Translations under genes and position numbers: made by a program
Notes under the pieces: generated by a model
The model's database searches: none
Told to the model about the DNA's origin: nothing
The model's input: only the letters and a program-made list of their open reading frames with translations
DNA from: JAAYAY01 sp963674575
GTDB lineage: Bacteria > Planctomycetota > Planctomycetia > Pirellulales > Thermoguttaceae
Direction of reading: 5' to 3'
NCBI GenBank assembly: GCA_963674575.2
Contig: CAXXQT010000002.1
Coordinates: 1,674,001-1,738,000 of the forward strand
Length of the DNA stretch: 64,000 bases
In this document: one piece after another, positions 25,520 through 33,564 of the stretch
Position numbering within the stretch: position 1 is the stretch's first letter
Layout: each line of letters starts with the position of its first letter

Positions 25520-25615
25520 TGTCCTGAGTTAGAAGTCCGTTGAATCGAGTTTCGTGCTTTTGCTCGGAAAAGGGCAGCCGAACAAATGCAGCGAATTAAC
25601 AACTCAGGACACTAG
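25516..25615. mobile_element. MITE-like element with perfect 15-bp inverted repeats
   Basis: CTAGTGTCCTGAGTT at 25516-25530 and its exact complement at 25601-25615 bound a 100-base AT-richer stretch. As CTAG is self-complementary, the element may be TGTCCTGAGTT...AACTCAGGACA with a 4-base CTAG target duplication. It carries no gene; the TAG stop of the cNMP-domain gene lies in the left CTAG. Confidence 0.75.
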
Positions 25616-25659
25616 TGGTTTGTCGCGTTTGCGGTTCGGGGCATGTGTTGATGCAACGT

Positions 25660-25693
25660 GTGGGCACTGGCTGACAATCAGCCAGTGGCACCC
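25660..25693. repeat. Hairpin repeat family 2
   Basis: GTGGGCACTGGCTGA, a short CAA loop, then TCAGCCAGTGGCACCC. Related copies at 24344-24372 and 58574-58609. Confidence 0.75.
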
Positions 25694-25761
25694 AGAACCT
25701 GACTGCCTCAGGGTACGAGATTGTCTTTTCTGATCCCCGGGAGAATCCGGGATGCGAGCGG

Positions 25762-26112
25762 ATGCACGAAGTTTCGATTGTTGAAGCGTTGATCGATCAA
25801 GTGGAAGGGGAAGTTGCGCGAGCCGGGGCCTCCGGGAAGGTGACCCGGCTTGCGTTGTCTATCGGGCGTCTTTCCGGCGTCCAGCCCGACTCGATCCGAT
25901 TTGCCTTTGAGCTTCTTTCCCCGGGGACGATCGCCGAGGGAGCGAACCTCGAAATCGAAGAACCCGGGGCGATCTGTGTTTGCACGGCCTGCGGAGCGAG
26001 GACCCCGATCGGCGAGCTTTGTGCGGCTTGCCCCGCGTGCGAGAGCCCCTCGGTTTCCCTGGAAGGTGGGCAAGAGATGCTTCTGCAGACGATCGATATC
26101 GACGAGGAATAG
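25762..26112 (+). CDS. hypA: Hydrogenase nickel incorporation protein HypA
   Basis: 116-residue Ni metallochaperone that works with HypB to load nickel into the [NiFe] large subunit. The N-terminal MHEVSIVEALI provides the Ni site (MHE), and the zinc site is formed by CTACG (about 75-79) and CAACPAC (about 90-96). Length matches the family. It follows a repeat-filled gap and precedes hypB by about 80 bases. Confidence 0.95.
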   Translation: MHEVSIVEALIDQVEGEVARAGASGKVTRLALSIGRLSGVQPDSIRFAFELLSPGTIAEGANLEIEEPGAICVCTACGARTPIGELCAACPACESPSVSLEGGQEMLLQTIDIDEE

Positions 26113-26190
26113 GGCAGGCCTTGCCACCAGGGCGAAGATCCGCAAGAATGGGTGGTTTGCAATGCCTTTCCTATCTGCGGACTGCCCCCC

Positions 26191-26841
26191 ATGAAAATCG
26201 TCGCCGCCAAGAAGATTCTCAAAGCCAACGATCAGCTTGCCGAAGAAAACCGCTGCCGTTTCAACGAGGCAGGCCTTTTCACGGTGAACATCGTCGGCTC
26301 CCCCGGATGCGGGAAGACGACCTTTCTGGAAAATGTCTTCGCCCGACTCGGCGATGGCGTTGCCCCGGCGGTCATCGAGGGCGACATTGCCAGCTCCATC
26401 GACGCCGAGCGGATCGATGCCCTCGGGGTTCCCGTGGTCCAGATCAACACGGAGGGGGCCTGCCATCTGGACGCCATGATGATCCAAGCCACACTGGACG
26501 GCTTCGATCTGCCCAAACTCGACCTCATGATGATCGAGAATGTGGGCAACCTGGTCTGCACCGCAGGCTTCGATCTTGGCGAGCATTTGCGGATTGCCCT
26601 GTTGAGCGTTCCCGAGGGCGATGACAAGATTGCCAAGTACCCGGCGATTTTTCGCGGTTCAGACGCCCTGGCCGTAACCAAGGTCGATCTGCTTCCCCAT
26701 TTCGAATTTGACATGGACCGCGTGAAGGCCGACATGAAGGCCCTCGCGCCGGAGGCTCGGATCTTCGAACTCTCGGCCAAGGAGGGAACGGGGATGGAAG
26801 AGATTGCCGACTGGCTGACCGAGCGGATGAAGACGCGATAG
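26191..26841 (+). CDS. hypB: Hydrogenase nickel incorporation GTPase HypB
   Basis: 216-residue SIMIBI GTPase that drives nickel insertion. G1 is VGSPGCGKTTFLENV (about 33-47), switch/metal region is IEGDIASSIDAERI, G3 region is MMIENVGNLVC (with the conserved metal Cys) and G4 is VTKVDLLPHF. The His-rich nickel-storage N-terminus of some homologues is absent. The ATG at 26191 begins MKIVAAKKILKANDQ, as usual. HypC, D, E and F are not in this window. Confidence 0.95.
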   Translation: MKIVAAKKILKANDQLAEENRCRFNEAGLFTVNIVGSPGCGKTTFLENVFARLGDGVAPAVIEGDIASSIDAERIDALGVPVVQINTEGACHLDAMMIQATLDGFDLPKLDLMMIENVGNLVCTAGFDLGEHLRIALLSVPEGDDKIAKYPAIFRGSDALAVTKVDLLPHFEFDMDRVKADMKALAPEARIFELSAKEGTGMEEIADWLTERMKTR

Positions 26842-26855
26842 ACTGGCTTTGCCAC

Positions 26856-27473
26856 GTGATCCTGCTCCTCGACAACTACGACAGCTTCGTTCACAATCTC
26901 GCCCGGTACTTCGAGCGTCTCGGACGGGAACCGCTGGTGGTTCGGAACACGGAGATCGACGTCGGCGGGATCAGGCGACTCGCCCCTGAGGCCATCGTTC
27001 TGTCGCCAGGCCCCTGCACACCGCGCGAGGCGGGGTGCTGTCTCGACGTGGTGCGACAACTTCACGAATGGGTCCCCATGTTCGGCATTTGCCTGGGGCA
27101 CCAGGTGATCGCGGAGGCGTTGGGGGGGCGAATCGTGCGAGCGGCGGAACCGTTTCACGGGCGAACGTCATCGATTCACCACGACGGCCAGGGAGTTTTT
27201 GAGGGGCTTCCCTGTCCGTTTGTCGCCTGCCGGTACCATTCCCTGGTGGTTGAGCCGGATTCGGTTCCGGCCTGTCTGACCGTGTCGGCCCGAACCGAGG
27301 ACGGCGTCGTCATGGCCGTCCGACACAGGCAACTTCCGGTCGTCGGGCTTCAGTTCCATCCGGAATCGATTCTCACCGATTGCGGCTATCGGCTACTGGC
27401 CGGTTTCTTGAAGAAGGCGGGTTTTCAGGTCGAGCCAGCCATTCCGGCAGAGTGTTCGGAGCGAAGTGTCTGA
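26856..27473 (+). CDS. pabA: Anthranilate/aminodeoxychorismate synthase glutaminase subunit
   Basis: 205-residue class I glutamine amidotransferase supplying ammonia for 4-amino-4-deoxychorismate or anthranilate. The N-terminus ILLLDNYDSFVHNLARY, the oxyanion strand VLSPGPCTPREAG, the nucleophile Cys in FGICLGHQVIAEALGG (about residue 77) and His/Glu in GLQFHPESILTD form the full triad. GTG start at 26856, 14 bases after hypB, so co-transcription is possible though the function is unrelated. No synthase large subunit is adjacent. Confidence 0.92.
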   Translation: MILLLDNYDSFVHNLARYFERLGREPLVVRNTEIDVGGIRRLAPEAIVLSPGPCTPREAGCCLDVVRQLHEWVPMFGICLGHQVIAEALGGRIVRAAEPFHGRTSSIHHDGQGVFEGLPCPFVACRYHSLVVEPDSVPACLTVSARTEDGVVMAVRHRQLPVVGLQFHPESILTDCGYRLLAGFLKKAGFQVEPAIPAECSERSV

Positions 27474-27484
27474 CCTGGACGATT

Positions 27485-27568
27485 CATGGGTGGCACGTCC
27501 CAGAGCGAAGCGATGGGCGTGGTGATTGACCGTCCACGCCCATCGCTTCGCTCTGAGCGTGGCACCCA
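27485..27568. repeat. Palindromic repeat family 1, copy D
   Basis: The most regular copy: CATGGGTGGCACG...CAGAGCGAAGCGATGGGCG pairs with CGCCCATCGCTTCGCTCTG...GTGGCACCCA. It lies between the convergent pabA and yraN genes. Confidence 0.88.
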
Positions 27569-27606
27569 CCCACTAGGTAGTGACTGTGAGACGCCTGGCA
27601 GCGACG

Positions 27607-28014
27607 TCAGTCCACCGCCTCGAAGGCGTTGCGAATGTGTTCGATCGTGGGGCGGCGTCCTTCGGGCCAGGTGACGGCCACAACGTCGAAGCGGGCAGCG
27701 TGGCCCAGAAGCCCGTGGCGTTTCAGATAGGCCGTGGCAAGGCGGGTAAGCCGGCGCTGCTTGGCCAGATCGACGGCCTCGGCGGGATGACCTTGTTGGT
27801 CGCTTTGTCGTGTTTTCACTTCGACGAAGACAACGGTTCGCCCGTCGACGGCGACCAGATCGAGTTCCCCCAGGCCGGTGCGGACGCCGCGTCCGATGAT
27901 TCGCAGCCCGTGGCGCCGAAGATAGCGAGCCGCGAAGGTCTCACCCTGCTGGCCTAGGGGGCGGGGCCGAAAGAACTGGGAAAGTCGGCGGATGAAGGGA
28001 CCGAAGAGTTTCAC
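27607..28014 (-). CDS. yraN: YraN/UPF0102 family nuclease-fold protein
   Basis: 135-residue protein with the family core LGQQGETFAARYLRRHGLRI and the PD-(D/E)xK-like motif GELDLVAVDG...VVFVEVKTR (about 49-68). The biochemical role of the family is not settled. It follows the rplS gene in the conserved ffh-rpsP-trmD-rplS block; in many bacteria rnhB sits between rplS and yraN, but it is absent here. Confidence 0.92.
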   Translation of the reverse strand: MKLFGPFIRRLSQFFRPRPLGQQGETFAARYLRRHGLRIIGRGVRTGLGELDLVAVDGRTVVFVEVKTRQSDQQGHPAEAVDLAKQRRLTRLATAYLKRHGLLGHAARFDVVAVTWPEGRRPTIEHIRNAFEAVD

Positions 28015-28154
28015 GGCACTTGCTGGAGACGGGCGTCTCGGCGAGGAACCAGCCTCCGTGCCCTAGGTGCGCAGCGCCCCGCGCAGCCGCACACCCTCCC
28101 TTCCGGGTCGTCGTCGAGAGCGGATTTCGACGACGACCGATCACACACAGGGAA

Positions 28155-28574
28155 CTACTCGGTCTTGGCGGCGCGGCGTTTTCGTCCGCGGCGTTTTGCC
28201 TTGGGCTTGTCGCCGGTTTTGCGTTCGACGCGACGTTCCTTGAGACGGACGGCCTTACCGACGCGATCCCGAAGGAAGTAGAGCTTGGCGCGGCGGACAA
28301 CGGCCGATCGTGTCACGACGATGTCGGCGATCCGCGGAGAGTGAAGGGGGAATTTTCGCTCCACGCCCTCGCCCTGCACGATTCGGCGGACGGTGAACAT
28401 CTCGCGAGTGCCGGCTCCGCTGCGTGCGATGACGACGCCGCTGAAGATCTGGATACGTTTCTTCTCGCCTTCGAGGATCTCGCAATGGACCTCGACCGTG
28501 TCGCCGATTTCGAACTTCGGCACCTCGGCCTTCAAGCTGGTCTTCTCGACCAGGTTCATCAACTGTTGACTCAT
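28155..28574 (-). CDS. rplS: 50S ribosomal protein L19
   Basis: 139 residues. The core contains FEIGDTVEVHCEILEGEKKR, IQIFSGVVIARSGAGTREMF and the closing segment RRAKLYFLRDRVGKAVRLKE. L19 lies at the 30S-50S interface. The C-terminus is extended by about 25 mostly basic residues (KPKAKRRGRKRRAAKTE) compared with the usual 115-120. Start ATG at 28574 follows AAAAGGACGACG. Confidence 0.97.
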   Translation of the reverse strand: MSQQLMNLVEKTSLKAEVPKFEIGDTVEVHCEILEGEKKRIQIFSGVVIARSGAGTREMFTVRRIVQGEGVERKFPLHSPRIADIVVTRSAVVRRAKLYFLRDRVGKAVRLKERRVERKTGDKPKAKRRGRKRRAAKTE

Positions 28575-28618
28575 GATCGTCGTCCTTTTGGATCGTTACC
28601 GGCCGGAGCCGGGTCGCT

Positions 28619-29311
28619 TCATTCCTCCGGACCGAGGAGATCGGCCCGGCGTTGTTCGGTTCGCGTGCGGCTGTCTTGCCGCCGCCATTTCGCGATTTCT
28701 TCGTGGTTGCCGCTGAGCAGCACGGGCGGCACTTCCAGGCCGCGGAACACTCTGGGACGCGTGTATTGGGCCGATTCGAGCCAGCGGTCCTCCGTGGAAA
28801 AGGAGTCCTCCGCACTGGATTGCTCGTCACCCAACACGTCCGGCACAAGCCGGATCACCGCGTCGATAATCACCATGGCGGCAGTTTCGCCGCCGTTGAG
28901 GATGAAATCTCCGACGGAGACTTCATCCGGTTTCAGGATGTTGCGGATTCGTTCGTCGAACCCTTCGTATCGCCCGCAAAGCAGGAGGATCCGGTTGTGG
29001 GTGGCCAGTTCCTCGGCCACTTGCTGATCGAAGCGTCGCCCCTGGGGGGTGAGCATGATCAGGTGTCCGGCATCGCCGGTCTGGCGGCGAACCGTCTCGA
29101 CACAAGGCACAATCGCGTCAGGCTTGAGGACCATTCCGGGCCCTCCACCGAAAGGTCGGTCGTCAACCGAACGATGGCGATCGAGGGCCCAGTCGCGCAT
29201 GTTGTGGCGATGGACCTCGACCAGGCCGCGCTGCACGGCCAGTTTCAGGACGCTCGCCCCGACATATCCGTCGAAGATCTCGGGAAACAGGGTGAGGACG
29301 TCGAAACGCAT
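28619..29311 (-). CDS. trmD: tRNA (guanine-N1)-methyltransferase TrmD
   Basis: 230-residue SPOUT methyltransferase that makes m1G37 in tRNA and prevents frameshifting. The N-terminus MRFDVLTLFPEIFDGYVGAS, the GGGPGMVLKPD loop and the SAM-binding knot (LLCGRYEGFDERI and VSVGDFILNGGETAAMV) are all present. It lies 10 bases after rpsP and 45 before rplS, so it is part of the operon. Confidence 0.97.
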   Translation of the reverse strand: MRFDVLTLFPEIFDGYVGASVLKLAVQRGLVEVHRHNMRDWALDRHRSVDDRPFGGGPGMVLKPDAIVPCVETVRRQTGDAGHLIMLTPQGRRFDQQVAEELATHNRILLLCGRYEGFDERIRNILKPDEVSVGDFILNGGETAAMVIIDAVIRLVPDVLGDEQSSAEDSFSTEDRWLESAQYTRPRVFRGLEVPPVLLSGNHEEIAKWRRQDSRTRTEQRRADLLGPEE

Positions 29312-29320
29312 CGTGTTGGT

Positions 29321-29743
29321 CTAGCCTTCAGCGCTGGCCTCGGGAGCCGCTTCCGCCTGCGGTTCTTCGGCGGCCGGAGCCTCGGCAGCCGGTTCGTCCG
29401 AAGCCGCGGGCTTGGGCATGACGGCGGGCGGTTCAGGACGGCGGCGCGATTGGGCCAGCCGGTCCAGGGCCTGCTGCTGCTGCTCCAGGTGCGTTCCCTC
29501 GACGCCATACTTCTTGATCAGGGCATTGACCTTTTCGCTGGGCGAAGCACCGACGCTGAGCCAGTACTGAATCCGTTCCTTGTTCAGGATCGCCCGGGCG
29601 TCGGTCTCGGGGACCATCGGGTCGTAAGTGCCCAACTCTTCCAGCACTCGTCCGTCTCGCGCGGTGCGAGAATCCATCGCACAGATGCGGTAGAACGGTC
29701 GGTGCCGACGTCCCAACTTCTTCATACGAATGCGAACAGCCAC
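29321..29743 (-). CDS. rpsP: 30S ribosomal protein S16
   Basis: 140 residues. The N-terminal 80 residues are S16 (VRIRMKKLGRRHRPFYRICA, ELGTYDPMVPE, IQYWLSVGASPSEKVNALI). The remaining 60 form an acidic, Ala/Pro/Glu-rich extension (PAAEAPAAEEPQAEAAPEAS) not present in short S16 proteins. Start ATG at 29743; operon between ffh and trmD. Confidence 0.96.
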   Translation of the reverse strand: MAVRIRMKKLGRRHRPFYRICAMDSRTARDGRVLEELGTYDPMVPETDARAILNKERIQYWLSVGASPSEKVNALIKKYGVEGTHLEQQQQALDRLAQSRRRPEPPAVMPKPAASDEPAAEAPAAEEPQAEAAPEASAEG

Positions 29744-29794
29744 GTACTACTCCTCGTGATGCTGTGGACTCAAAAACAATTGTTTCGAGAACTA

Positions 29795-31270
29795 TTACTT
29801 GTTCTTCTTTTCTCGTTTGCGCCGCCGAAGCTCTTTGTCTCGTTCTTTCTTCAGTTTGGCGCGTTCCTTGGGCGTGAGCCGTTTGCCCGTGCCCTGTTTC
29901 TTGACTCCCAGGCGTCCCATGGGGTTGTTGGCGGCGCTCTGGGACAATTGCTGGACGGCCTTCATGCGATCCCGCACCCCGAGGCCCGCCATTTTCTTCA
30001 TGATGTCGGCCATGCCATCGTACTGCTTGACCAACTCGTTGACTTCGTGGGGCTCCACGCCCGAGCCGGCAGCAATCCGGCGGCGGCGACTCTGGTCGAT
30101 CAGCTTGGGATTGCGTTTCTCCTCGGGGGTCATCGAATCGATGATCCCGCCGAGACGCCGCATGTCGCCTTCGGCGTCCATGTCGCCCATCATGTCTTTC
30201 AACTGGCCCATGCCGGGCAGCAGGCTGAGAACCTTCTGCATGGGGCCAAGCTTCTTGATCTGCTTGAGCTGTTTGCGGAAGTCGTCCAGGGTGAACTCGC
30301 CCTTCTTGAGCCGTTCCTCCTGACGCTTCATCTCCTCCTGATCAAACTTGTCCTGGGCCTGTTCGACGAGGGAGAGGATGTCGCCCATGCCGAGAATGCG
30401 ACCCGCCATCCGATCGGGATGGAATTCCTCGAGCGAATCGAGGTGTTCGCCCGTGCCGATGAACTTGATCGGCACGCCCGTCACCGCCTTGACCGACAGG
30501 GCCGCTCCGCCGCGAGCGTCGCCGTCGAGCTTGGTGAGGACGACACCGTCCAGTTCGAGGGCTTCGTTGAAGGCCTTGGCGCTGTTGACCGCGTCCTGGC
30601 CGGTCATGGAGTCGACGACGAAGTAGACCTGGTCGGGCTGGACCCGGCGCTCGATCATCGAAAGCTGCTGCATCAACTCTTCGTCGACATGCAATCGGCC
30701 GGCCGTGTCGAGAATGACGACGTCAACTTCGGCCTTCCGAGCAGCGTCGACGGCACGGCGACACACGGCCACGGGATCTTTCGACTCGTATTCCGCATGA
30801 ACCGGAATTCCCAGGTCCTTGCCAAGCACCTCGAGCTGCGTGATGGCGGCGGGGCGCTGAAGGTCCGCGGCTACGAGCATGGGCTTCTTGCCCCGCTGGG
30901 CCAACATCCGTCCCAGCTTGCCGCAGGTTGTCGTCTTTCCCGAACCCTGCAGGCCGCAGAGCATGAGGATGGACAACGGCGGTTTGAGATGGAGCGAGTG
31001 ATCGACGGGCCCCATCAGGTGGATCAGTTCCTGATGGACGATGCCGACGAGTTGCTGCGTGGGATTGAGCGATTTGAGGACGGTCTCGCCAACGGCCTGC
31101 TCGGACACGCGGGCCATGAAGTCCTTGACGGCCGGAAAGCTCACGTCGGCTTCGAGCAGGGCGGTCTGTACCGAGCGGAGCCCTTCGCGCATATTCGCTT
31201 CGCTCAGCTTGCCGCGTCCCCGGAGGGATTTGAGTGCGGAACCAAGGCTTTCTTGAAGTGACTCGAACAT
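29795..31270 (-). CDS. ffh: Signal recognition particle protein Ffh
   Basis: 491-residue SRP54 GTPase that binds 4.5S RNA and signal sequences. N domain about 1-95; G domain about 96-295 with LQGSGKTTTCGKLG, DTAGRLHVDEELM and TKLDGDARGGAALS; M domain from about 325 with methionine-rich LLPGMGQLKDMMGDM. The tail is strongly basic. ATG at 31270 (MFESLQESLGSALKSL) is the family start; the frame continues upstream to 31381 without support. It is the first gene of the ffh-rpsP-trmD-rplS-yraN block. Confidence 0.97.
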   Translation of the reverse strand: MFESLQESLGSALKSLRGRGKLSEANMREGLRSVQTALLEADVSFPAVKDFMARVSEQAVGETVLKSLNPTQQLVGIVHQELIHLMGPVDHSLHLKPPLSILMLCGLQGSGKTTTCGKLGRMLAQRGKKPMLVAADLQRPAAITQLEVLGKDLGIPVHAEYESKDPVAVCRRAVDAARKAEVDVVILDTAGRLHVDEELMQQLSMIERRVQPDQVYFVVDSMTGQDAVNSAKAFNEALELDGVVLTKLDGDARGGAALSVKAVTGVPIKFIGTGEHLDSLEEFHPDRMAGRILGMGDILSLVEQAQDKFDQEEMKRQEERLKKGEFTLDDFRKQLKQIKKLGPMQKVLSLLPGMGQLKDMMGDMDAEGDMRRLGGIIDSMTPEEKRNPKLIDQSRRRRIAAGSGVEPHEVNELVKQYDGMADIMKKMAGLGVRDRMKAVQQLSQSAANNPMGRLGVKKQGTGKRLTPKERAKLKKERDKELRRRKREKKNK

Positions 31271-31727
31271 GGGCAAATCCGAAAGTGCGACCAACGATCC
31301 CCTGGAAGAAGGCCACCTGCCTCGATGGGGGAGAGGCAGCCTCGCCAGCGCGCAGACTTCACCGCGCTGCCCTAAGCTCATCCCGCCCGGGCAATTGGTA
31401 ATCCCCTATGCTAACGGATTTCCAGTCGACTTGGCAATGCTCACTGCAAGCAAATTCGTCAGCTTTTCCCCGCTTTCAGAGGGGCCGGGGAGAAAGCCCG
31501 TCGCGCCAGCGTCTCCGTATCTTCGGCGGAGGCTGAATCTCTCCTGAATTCCCCTCCCAAAAAGGGGAAAGTTCCGCCTTTTCTCTGGACTGCCCTTGGC
31601 TGCAACCCCTTTGGTCGTTGCCATGTGGGGGCAGATTCTGGCATCTGCAATGTCCCTCAAGGTCCGGAATTCGGTAATCGGGCAAAAACGAAACGCAAGA
31701 AATGTTAAATGGGGTCAAGTGGGAGAT
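31271..31727. other. Intergenic region between divergent ffh and DUF1573 genes
   Basis: About 460 bases before the promoter at 31728. Short ORFs on both strands lack family features. It should hold the ffh promoter, but no convincing hexamers were picked out. Confidence 0.5.
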
Positions 31728-31756
31728 TTGACACGTGCTTTAGGGGGGGCTAGAGT
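31728..31756 (+). promoter_or_regulatory. Candidate promoter of the DUF1573 gene
   Basis: Consensus TTGACA (31728-31733) and TAGAGT (31751-31756) with a 17-base spacer, giving a leader of about 105 bases that begins with the hairpin at 31763-31780. Confidence 0.6.
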
Positions 31757-31762
31757 TTCCCA

Positions 31763-31780
31763 GCCACCAGGGCTGGTGGC
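31763..31780. repeat. Small perfect hairpin in the DUF1573 leader
   Basis: GCCACCAG-GG-CTGGTGGC, followed by GGGGTAG. It resembles the small palindromes scattered elsewhere in the window. Confidence 0.55.
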
Positions 31781-31870
31781 GGGGTAGAACGACCTTCGGT
31801 CATCTTCCGATAACTGACGTCTTTGACGCTCATTTCGCCGTTTTTTTCCGACCCGAGAGGAACACAATCC

Positions 31871-32857
31871 ATGTTTCGCCGAGTTTCCTTGAGCATTCTC
31901 CTTCTTATGCTGCTTGCTTCGACGGTATCGGCCCAGACATGGGCTGAGAAGATGTTCAAGGAGCGGGTCCACAATTTTGGGGATGTTGCTCGGGGAGCGA
32001 AGGCGGAGTTTCGCTATGAGCTGACGAACCTCTACGAGGAAGACGTCCATATCGTCGGGGTCACCTCAACCTGTGGATGCACGAGTCCGCGGATTGAGCA
32101 GAACACGCTTAAGACCCACGAAACAGCCGCCATCGTCGCAAAAATCAACACGGATCGGTTTCAAGGCAAGAAAGGGGCCACTCTGACGGTGACCTTCGAC
32201 AAGCCCTATTATGCCCAGGTCCAGTTGCAGACGCGGGTCTACATTCGAAGTGACGTTGTGTTCCATCCAGGGAGCGTTGAAGTCGGGGCCGTTCCGGAAG
32301 GCCAGGCAGTGGATCGGCAGGTCGTGGTTGCCCATGCGGGACGTTCCGACTGGAAGATCCTGGAGGTGAGTTGTGCCAATCCGCATTTGTCGGCCTCCGT
32401 GGAGGAGGTCGGACGCAGCGGCGGCAACACCCGCTACCAAATCTCCGTGCACGTGGACAAAACCACCCCGACGGGGTACCTGCACGAGCACCTTGTGCTG
32501 AAGACCAACGACTACAACCGGAAGCAGGTTCCGCTGTTGGTTCAGGGTCGGATCGAGCCCTCGATCGTGGTCAGCCCCCCGTCGTTGTTCATGGGAAGCG
32601 TTGAGTCGGGGCAAAGCGTGACGAGAAACATCGTTCTCCGCGGCGCCAAGCCGTTCCGCGTCATCTCGGTTCACTGTGACGACGAACGGTTCAGCTTCAT
32701 GGTCCCCGAAGGTTCGGCCACCCCCAAGGTTTTGCACGTCATCCCGGTCACTTTTGTCGGTGGCACGGCCTCCGGCAACCTGGAGCAGATCATTCGTGTA
32801 GAGACCGACTTGGGAAGCCCGGTTCCCGATCTGCCCGCCTATGCGATCATTCAGTGA
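31871..32857 (+). CDS. DUF1573 domain exported protein
   Basis: 328-residue exported protein common in Planctomycetota. Signal peptide 1-22 (SLSILLLMLLASTVSA, cleavage before Gln). The DUF1573 domain follows at about 35-130: HNFGDVARGAKAEFRYELTN, then STCGCTSP, an Ig-like fold of the ASH/MSP type. A second related beta-sandwich covers the C-terminal half (about 225-325). The ATG at 31871 is the first that keeps the signal peptide. Function unknown; adhesion or scaffold roles are suggested for this fold. It nearly abuts the convergent ACT gene (18 bases). Confidence 0.88.
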   Translation: MFRRVSLSILLLMLLASTVSAQTWAEKMFKERVHNFGDVARGAKAEFRYELTNLYEEDVHIVGVTSTCGCTSPRIEQNTLKTHETAAIVAKINTDRFQGKKGATLTVTFDKPYYAQVQLQTRVYIRSDVVFHPGSVEVGAVPEGQAVDRQVVVAHAGRSDWKILEVSCANPHLSASVEEVGRSGGNTRYQISVHVDKTTPTGYLHEHLVLKTNDYNRKQVPLLVQGRIEPSIVVSPPSLFMGSVESGQSVTRNIVLRGAKPFRVISVHCDDERFSFMVPEGSATPKVLHVIPVTFVGGTASGNLEQIIRVETDLGSPVPDLPAYAIIQ

Positions 32858-32875
32858 CGCTGGAGCGAGGCACGG

Positions 32876-33367
32876 TCAACATTCTTCGAGAAGATCGGCC
32901 TCCGTGATCGTCCGAAACTCCTTGACCGCAAGGGTTTCAAGCCCGAGATCGATATTGTCGACCATGAGGGCGACTGCGGCACGACCATGGGGTCGGACGA
33001 TCAGGGGATAGGCCTGGATGATGTTGACCTCCGCCTGCAAAAGAGCGGTGCAGATCTGTAAGAGAGGCTGAGGGCCCTCAGGCAACTCAACGCCGATCAA
33101 GTCGCTCTCGATAATCGCCAGCCCGGCCCGTTCGAGAATTTCCCTTCCCTCCTCGGGGTGACTCAGGAGGAACCTGACGAAGGCGCATTCCGACGAATCG
33201 TTGATGGAGAGGGCGACGATCCGAACGTGACTTCCCTCAAATCGGCGAATGACCTCAAGCAATTGGCCGACCCGATTTTCGAGAAAGACGGTGAATTGGC
33301 GGATGGACGGGTAGTTCCGTCCACGCATGGTTGAAAATCCGGTTCCAGCTTCGTCGCCAGTGCTCAT
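32876..33367 (-). CDS. ACT-domain protein (tandem ACT)
   Basis: 163-residue cytoplasmic protein with two ACT domains: about 18-85 (IRQFTVFLENRVGQLLEVIR) and about 90-155 (LLQICTALLQAEVNIIQAYP). ACT domains bind amino acids to regulate metabolic enzymes. No catalytic domain is attached and no amino-acid gene is adjacent, so it may be a stand-alone sensor, similar to acetolactate-synthase regulatory-type tandem ACT proteins. Start ATG at 33367 is preferred to the longer frame from 33418. Confidence 0.85.
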   Translation of the reverse strand: MSTGDEAGTGFSTMRGRNYPSIRQFTVFLENRVGQLLEVIRRFEGSHVRIVALSINDSSECAFVRFLLSHPEEGREILERAGLAIIESDLIGVELPEGPQPLLQICTALLQAEVNIIQAYPLIVRPHGRAAVALMVDNIDLGLETLAVKEFRTITEADLLEEC

Positions 33368-33564
33368 GATTCTGTCCGTTGGGAAGGAGAGGCGGTGATG
33401 ACGGCTTCCTTTTCGCAACTATAGATATGAGGAAGATTTCCGTCAACGGAGGTCGCGAGGCCGTTTTCTAAGGCCCCCTTCCAGGCCAGCCCCCATGCCT
33501 GCCAATCGACTTGGCGAACGTGTCCCGGTTGGCATAGCTGTAGAGCCGATTACGCGATCCGCCA

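Noticed and set aside
25516..25615. Full insertion sequence
   Set aside because: Only 100 bases, with no transposase frame inside or nearby.
28652..31261. 869-residue plus-strand open frame across rplS, trmD, rpsP and ffh
   Set aside because: It lies antisense to four well-known genes and is explained by codon bias.
31271..31381. N-terminal extension of Ffh from the longer open frame
   Set aside because: Ffh families start at MFESL; the extension has no homologous feature and reads like intergenic DNA.
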